From NCBI RefSeq assembly GCF_003584125.1, contig NZ_QXFL01000004.1, positions 124,001 through 188,000 on the forward strand: 64,000 nucleotides of DNA, read 5' to 3'. Origin of the DNA: Aurantiacibacter zhengii. Lineage in GTDB: Bacteria > Pseudomonadota > Alphaproteobacteria > Sphingomonadales > Sphingomonadaceae. The notes under the pieces were generated by a model. It saw only the letters and a program-made list of their open reading frames with translations. It was not told the origin of the DNA and did no database searches. Both the position numbers and the translations under genes were made by a program. This document shows positions 62,184 through 64,000 of this stretch, in pieces; position 1 is the stretch's first letter; every line of letters begins with the position of its first letter.

Positions 62184-62492
62184 ATGGCCACGGATGATGA
62201 CGCGTATGTCTACGACGAGGAAAGCGGCGAATGGATGCCGTCATCCGAACTAGCGGAGCGGCAGGCTGAGGCAGACCGGGTGGAAGTTCGCGATGCCGTT
62301 GGCAACCTGCTTGCCGATGGCGACCAGGTCACCCTGGTGAAGGACCTGGACGTGAAGGGCGCCGGCCAGACCCTGAAGCAAGGCACTCTCATCAAGTCGA
62401 TCCGGTTGACAGGCGATGCGCAGGAAATCGACTGCAAGTACCCGGGTATAAAGGGCCTCGTGCTGCGCGCAGAGTTCGTGAAGAAGCGCTAG
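62184..62492 (+). CDS. PhnA/YjdM-like protein lacking the zinc-ribbon cysteines
   Basis: 102 residues. VRDAVGNLLADGDQVTLVKD, KGAGQTLKQGTLIKSIRL and IDCKYPGIKGLVLRAEFVKK match the C-terminal SH3-like domain of PhnA/YjdM. Full-length members carry a CxxC...CxxC zinc ribbon in front; here the aligned segment (AYVYDEESGEWMPSSELAE) keeps the aromatic pattern but has no Cys. GGAGA precedes the ATG. Despite the name, no phosphonate role is established. The stop shares CTAG with the opposing gene. Confidence 0.82.
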   Translation: MATDDDAYVYDEESGEWMPSSELAERQAEADRVEVRDAVGNLLADGDQVTLVKDLDVKGAGQTLKQGTLIKSIRLTGDAQEIDCKYPGIKGLVLRAEFVKKR

Positions 62493-62899
62493 TCCTCCTC
62501 GATCACCCGGCCAACGACGCGGACGGGACAGCGGTCCAGCGTGTCCGGGATGGCTGACGGCACCACGAGTGTTTCCATCTGTCCGGTACAGATACTGGTG
62601 GAGCCACGCGCATCCAGTCCCACGGCAAGGCTGAAATCCAGTTCCGGGCAGGACCCCCAGGTCTCCAGCAACCAACGCTCGCTGACGCCGGTCGCGATAT
62701 AGAGCCGGTCGCGGCCCCTGGGGCTCTCCGGCGCATTGGAGTAGCCGTTGATCTCGCGCGTGAAAAAGCATGCGCGGTCGGTATCAACGTTCGCCAGCGT
62801 GGTATCGTATTCGTCTGCGCCAGGTTGTTCCATGGGCGCGCAGGCGGCGATCGCCAGCACTGCTCCCAAGGACATGATGCTTGGTGTGGTTCGGGGCAT
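62489..62899 (-). CDS. DUF6491 family lipoprotein
   Basis: 136 residues. GGAGA before ATG 62899; the signal ends VLAIAACAPM. The mature part has ACFFTREINGYSNAPESPRG, a tryptophan-rich centre (WLLETWGSCPELDFSLAV) and paired Cys (TSICTG, LDRCPVRVVG), the pattern of DUF6491. Unknown function. Confidence 0.8.
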   Translation of the reverse strand: MPRTTPSIMSLGAVLAIAACAPMEQPGADEYDTTLANVDTDRACFFTREINGYSNAPESPRGRDRLYIATGVSERWLLETWGSCPELDFSLAVGLDARGSTSICTGQMETLVVPSAIPDTLDRCPVRVVGRVIEED

Positions 62900-63237
62900 T
62901 GGTATTCTCCTTACCTTCTTTTCCGAACGCCCCCGCCGGCTCGGGCGTTCCGCGGCGATGTCGTTCTGCCGCACGCCGGGCTCATCTGGTACCAAAGTTC
63001 TGGTCCAATCCCATGCGCGGGCGCATCGTCACGGTCACAGCGAATGCAACGGACCCGGGTGCAAGGCCGCACCTGGTCCTCGAGCCCGCCGGACAGCGGG
63101 AGACGCCAGGCATGGCGGCCGATCGCACCAACACCCACCCGGCGTTGGTGCGATCCTCGTTTCGGCCCTTGTTTTGGCAGCGCCTCGCTTTCCGACACGA
63201 CTTGTCTGCGTGCGGATTCTCCTCCACATTCGCGCGC
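62900..63237. other. Gene-free region with two hairpins
   Basis: No supported gene. GAACGCCC/GGGCGTTC (62925-62932 and 62943-62950) is an 8-bp stem. GATCGCACCAAC/GTTGGTGCGATC (63121-63132 and 63144-63155) is a perfect 12-bp stem with an 11-nt loop, followed on the plus strand by a T-containing stretch. Neither follows a gene on that strand, so a small RNA or a leader structure of the downstream gene is possible. Confidence 0.45.
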
Positions 63238-63576
63238 ATGAGCCGCCAATACACCTCTTTCGCAGCGTTCTGGCCGTTCTACCTGCGCGAGCATTCGCAG
63301 CCGCGTACACGCGCGCTGCACTACATCGGCACCACGCTGGCTATCGCCGTCCTGCTGTTCGCGGTCGTGACGGGGCGGTGGCTGTGGCTCATCGCCTTTC
63401 CGGTAGCGGGGTACTTCTTTGCCTGGCTCGCGCACTTCACGGTGGAGAAGAACCGTCCGGCAACCTTCACCTATCCCCTGTGGAGCCTGGCTGCAGACTT
63501 CCGCATGTGGTGGCTCTGGCTGACTGGACGCTTGCAGCCGGAGCTTGACCGCGCCGGTGTCGGCAAGCCGGACTGA
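63238..63576 (+). CDS. Mpo1/DUF962 family membrane protein
   Basis: 112 residues. SFAAFWPFYLREHSQPRTRA, LHYIGTTLAIAVLLFAV and AWLAHFTVEKNRPATFTYP, with the conserved His and FxHF-like motifs, match DUF962. Yeast Mpo1 of this family is a 2-hydroxy fatty acid dioxygenase, so an Fe-dependent lipid-oxidation role is plausible. Several hydrophobic helices. ATG 63238. Confidence 0.88.
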   Translation: MSRQYTSFAAFWPFYLREHSQPRTRALHYIGTTLAIAVLLFAVVTGRWLWLIAFPVAGYFFAWLAHFTVEKNRPATFTYPLWSLAADFRMWWLWLTGRLQPELDRAGVGKPD

Positions 63577-63585
63577 GGCTCTTTC

Positions 63586-63987
63586 CTAACCCAGCACGGC
63601 GTCCGCCAGCTTGGTGTCCAGATACTCGCGCACTTCCACGATCCTGCCGGCTTCGAGGCGGAAGATGAAGCAGTACTCGTTGGCGTAGACCTTCCCGTCC
63701 ACGGTATCGGCGTGGCCCTTTGCCAGCACGACCACGTGGTCGCCATCGGCGAGCACCAGTTCGGGAATGTTGCGATATGGCCCCGCGAAACGGGCGAACA
63801 GCGGGCCCATCAGCTGCGCCTCTACATCGGCGAGGCCGCTGACCGTCTTCGACCATTTGGAGGTGCCCATCACGTGCCAGGTGATATGTTCGTCGAACAA
63901 CGGCAGGAAATCGTCCGGATCGCCATGCTCCAGCTTGGCGAAGGCTTTCGTCAGCAGTTCGCGGTTCGTTTCAGTAACACCGCTCAT
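63586..63987 (-). CDS. SnoaL-like / NTF2-fold protein
   Basis: 133 residues. ETNRELLTKAFAKLEHGDPD, FLPLFDEHITWHVMGTSKWS and EYCFIFRLEAGRIVEVREYL form the cone-shaped alpha+beta fold of SnoaL-like proteins. Usually a small-molecule isomerase or hydrolase, or non-catalytic binding. Substrate unknown. Start codon at 63987 with GGAGGGAAA upstream. Confidence 0.85.
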   Translation of the reverse strand: MSGVTETNRELLTKAFAKLEHGDPDDFLPLFDEHITWHVMGTSKWSKTVSGLADVEAQLMGPLFARFAGPYRNIPELVLADGDHVVVLAKGHADTVDGKVYANEYCFIFRLEAGRIVEVREYLDTKLADAVLG

Positions 63988-64000
63988 GCATTTCCCTCCG

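Overview
This window comes from a GC-rich alphaproteobacterial chromosome, most likely Sphingomonadales and probably Erythrobacteraceae (Erythrobacter/Altererythrobacter-like). This is inferred from gene content and protein style: TonB-dependent receptors of the DAIGQFPDQN type, a bifunctional Rel protein, the tol-pal and his clusters, DUF3008/DUF3140/DUF2945 stress genes, and lipoproteins with Thr-Pro linkers. No 16S rRNA or housekeeping marker is present, so the genus is not fixed.

Positions 1-17.6 kb are accessory and partly decayed. They hold a truncated TonB receptor with a perfect CRP-type palindrome upstream, a beta-lactamase-fold hydrolase, and a scar where one deletion removed the 5' ends of both a tetR gene and a divergent aldo/keto reductase. 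A gutted ROK sugar-kinase gene, a GH5 mannanase-like lipoprotein and a Ser/Thr kinase split by an apparent frameshift follow. Next is a complete RND efflux operon with divergent TetR, operator and overlapping promoter. The segment ends with the C-terminal relic of a serine-recombinase-type protein beside tRNA-Ser(GGA), as expected for an old integration site.

Positions 17.7-38.5 kb are mostly core: a zincin-like metallopeptidase, a cyclophilin-type protein, Rel, two large metallopeptidases, a laminarinase-like GH16, hemF, pdeM, infC (apparently starting at AUA), PPi-type phosphofructokinase, a DASS transporter and a PLP sulfur-amino-acid enzyme. Embedded at 28.5-30.2 kb is a lower-GC three-gene cassette with overlapping genes. 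It encodes an adaptor-like protein, a lipase without signal peptide and an ankyrin-repeat lipoprotein, and looks like an orphan lipase toxin-immunity unit.

Positions 38.6-57 kb include ybgC-tolQ-tolR-tolA-tolB-pal and a his cluster (hisB-hisH-hisA-two small membrane proteins-hisF, then a tiny PEP-CTERM protein, hisE and a HIT protein). Every junction from hisH to hisF is a 4-nt ATGA overlap. They also hold sspB, gmk, a NalP-like lipo-autotransporter subtilase, dapD, and a run of small stress-type genes behind a possible EcfG promoter.

Positions 57-64 kb hold SWIB, PEBP, an S41 protease, several small lipoproteins, a fasciclin protein, a PhnA-like protein without zinc ligands, an Mpo1-like protein and a SnoaL-like protein. 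A good EcfG-type promoter lies at 60,233-60,258. No CRISPR array, intact insertion sequence or rRNA operon was seen.
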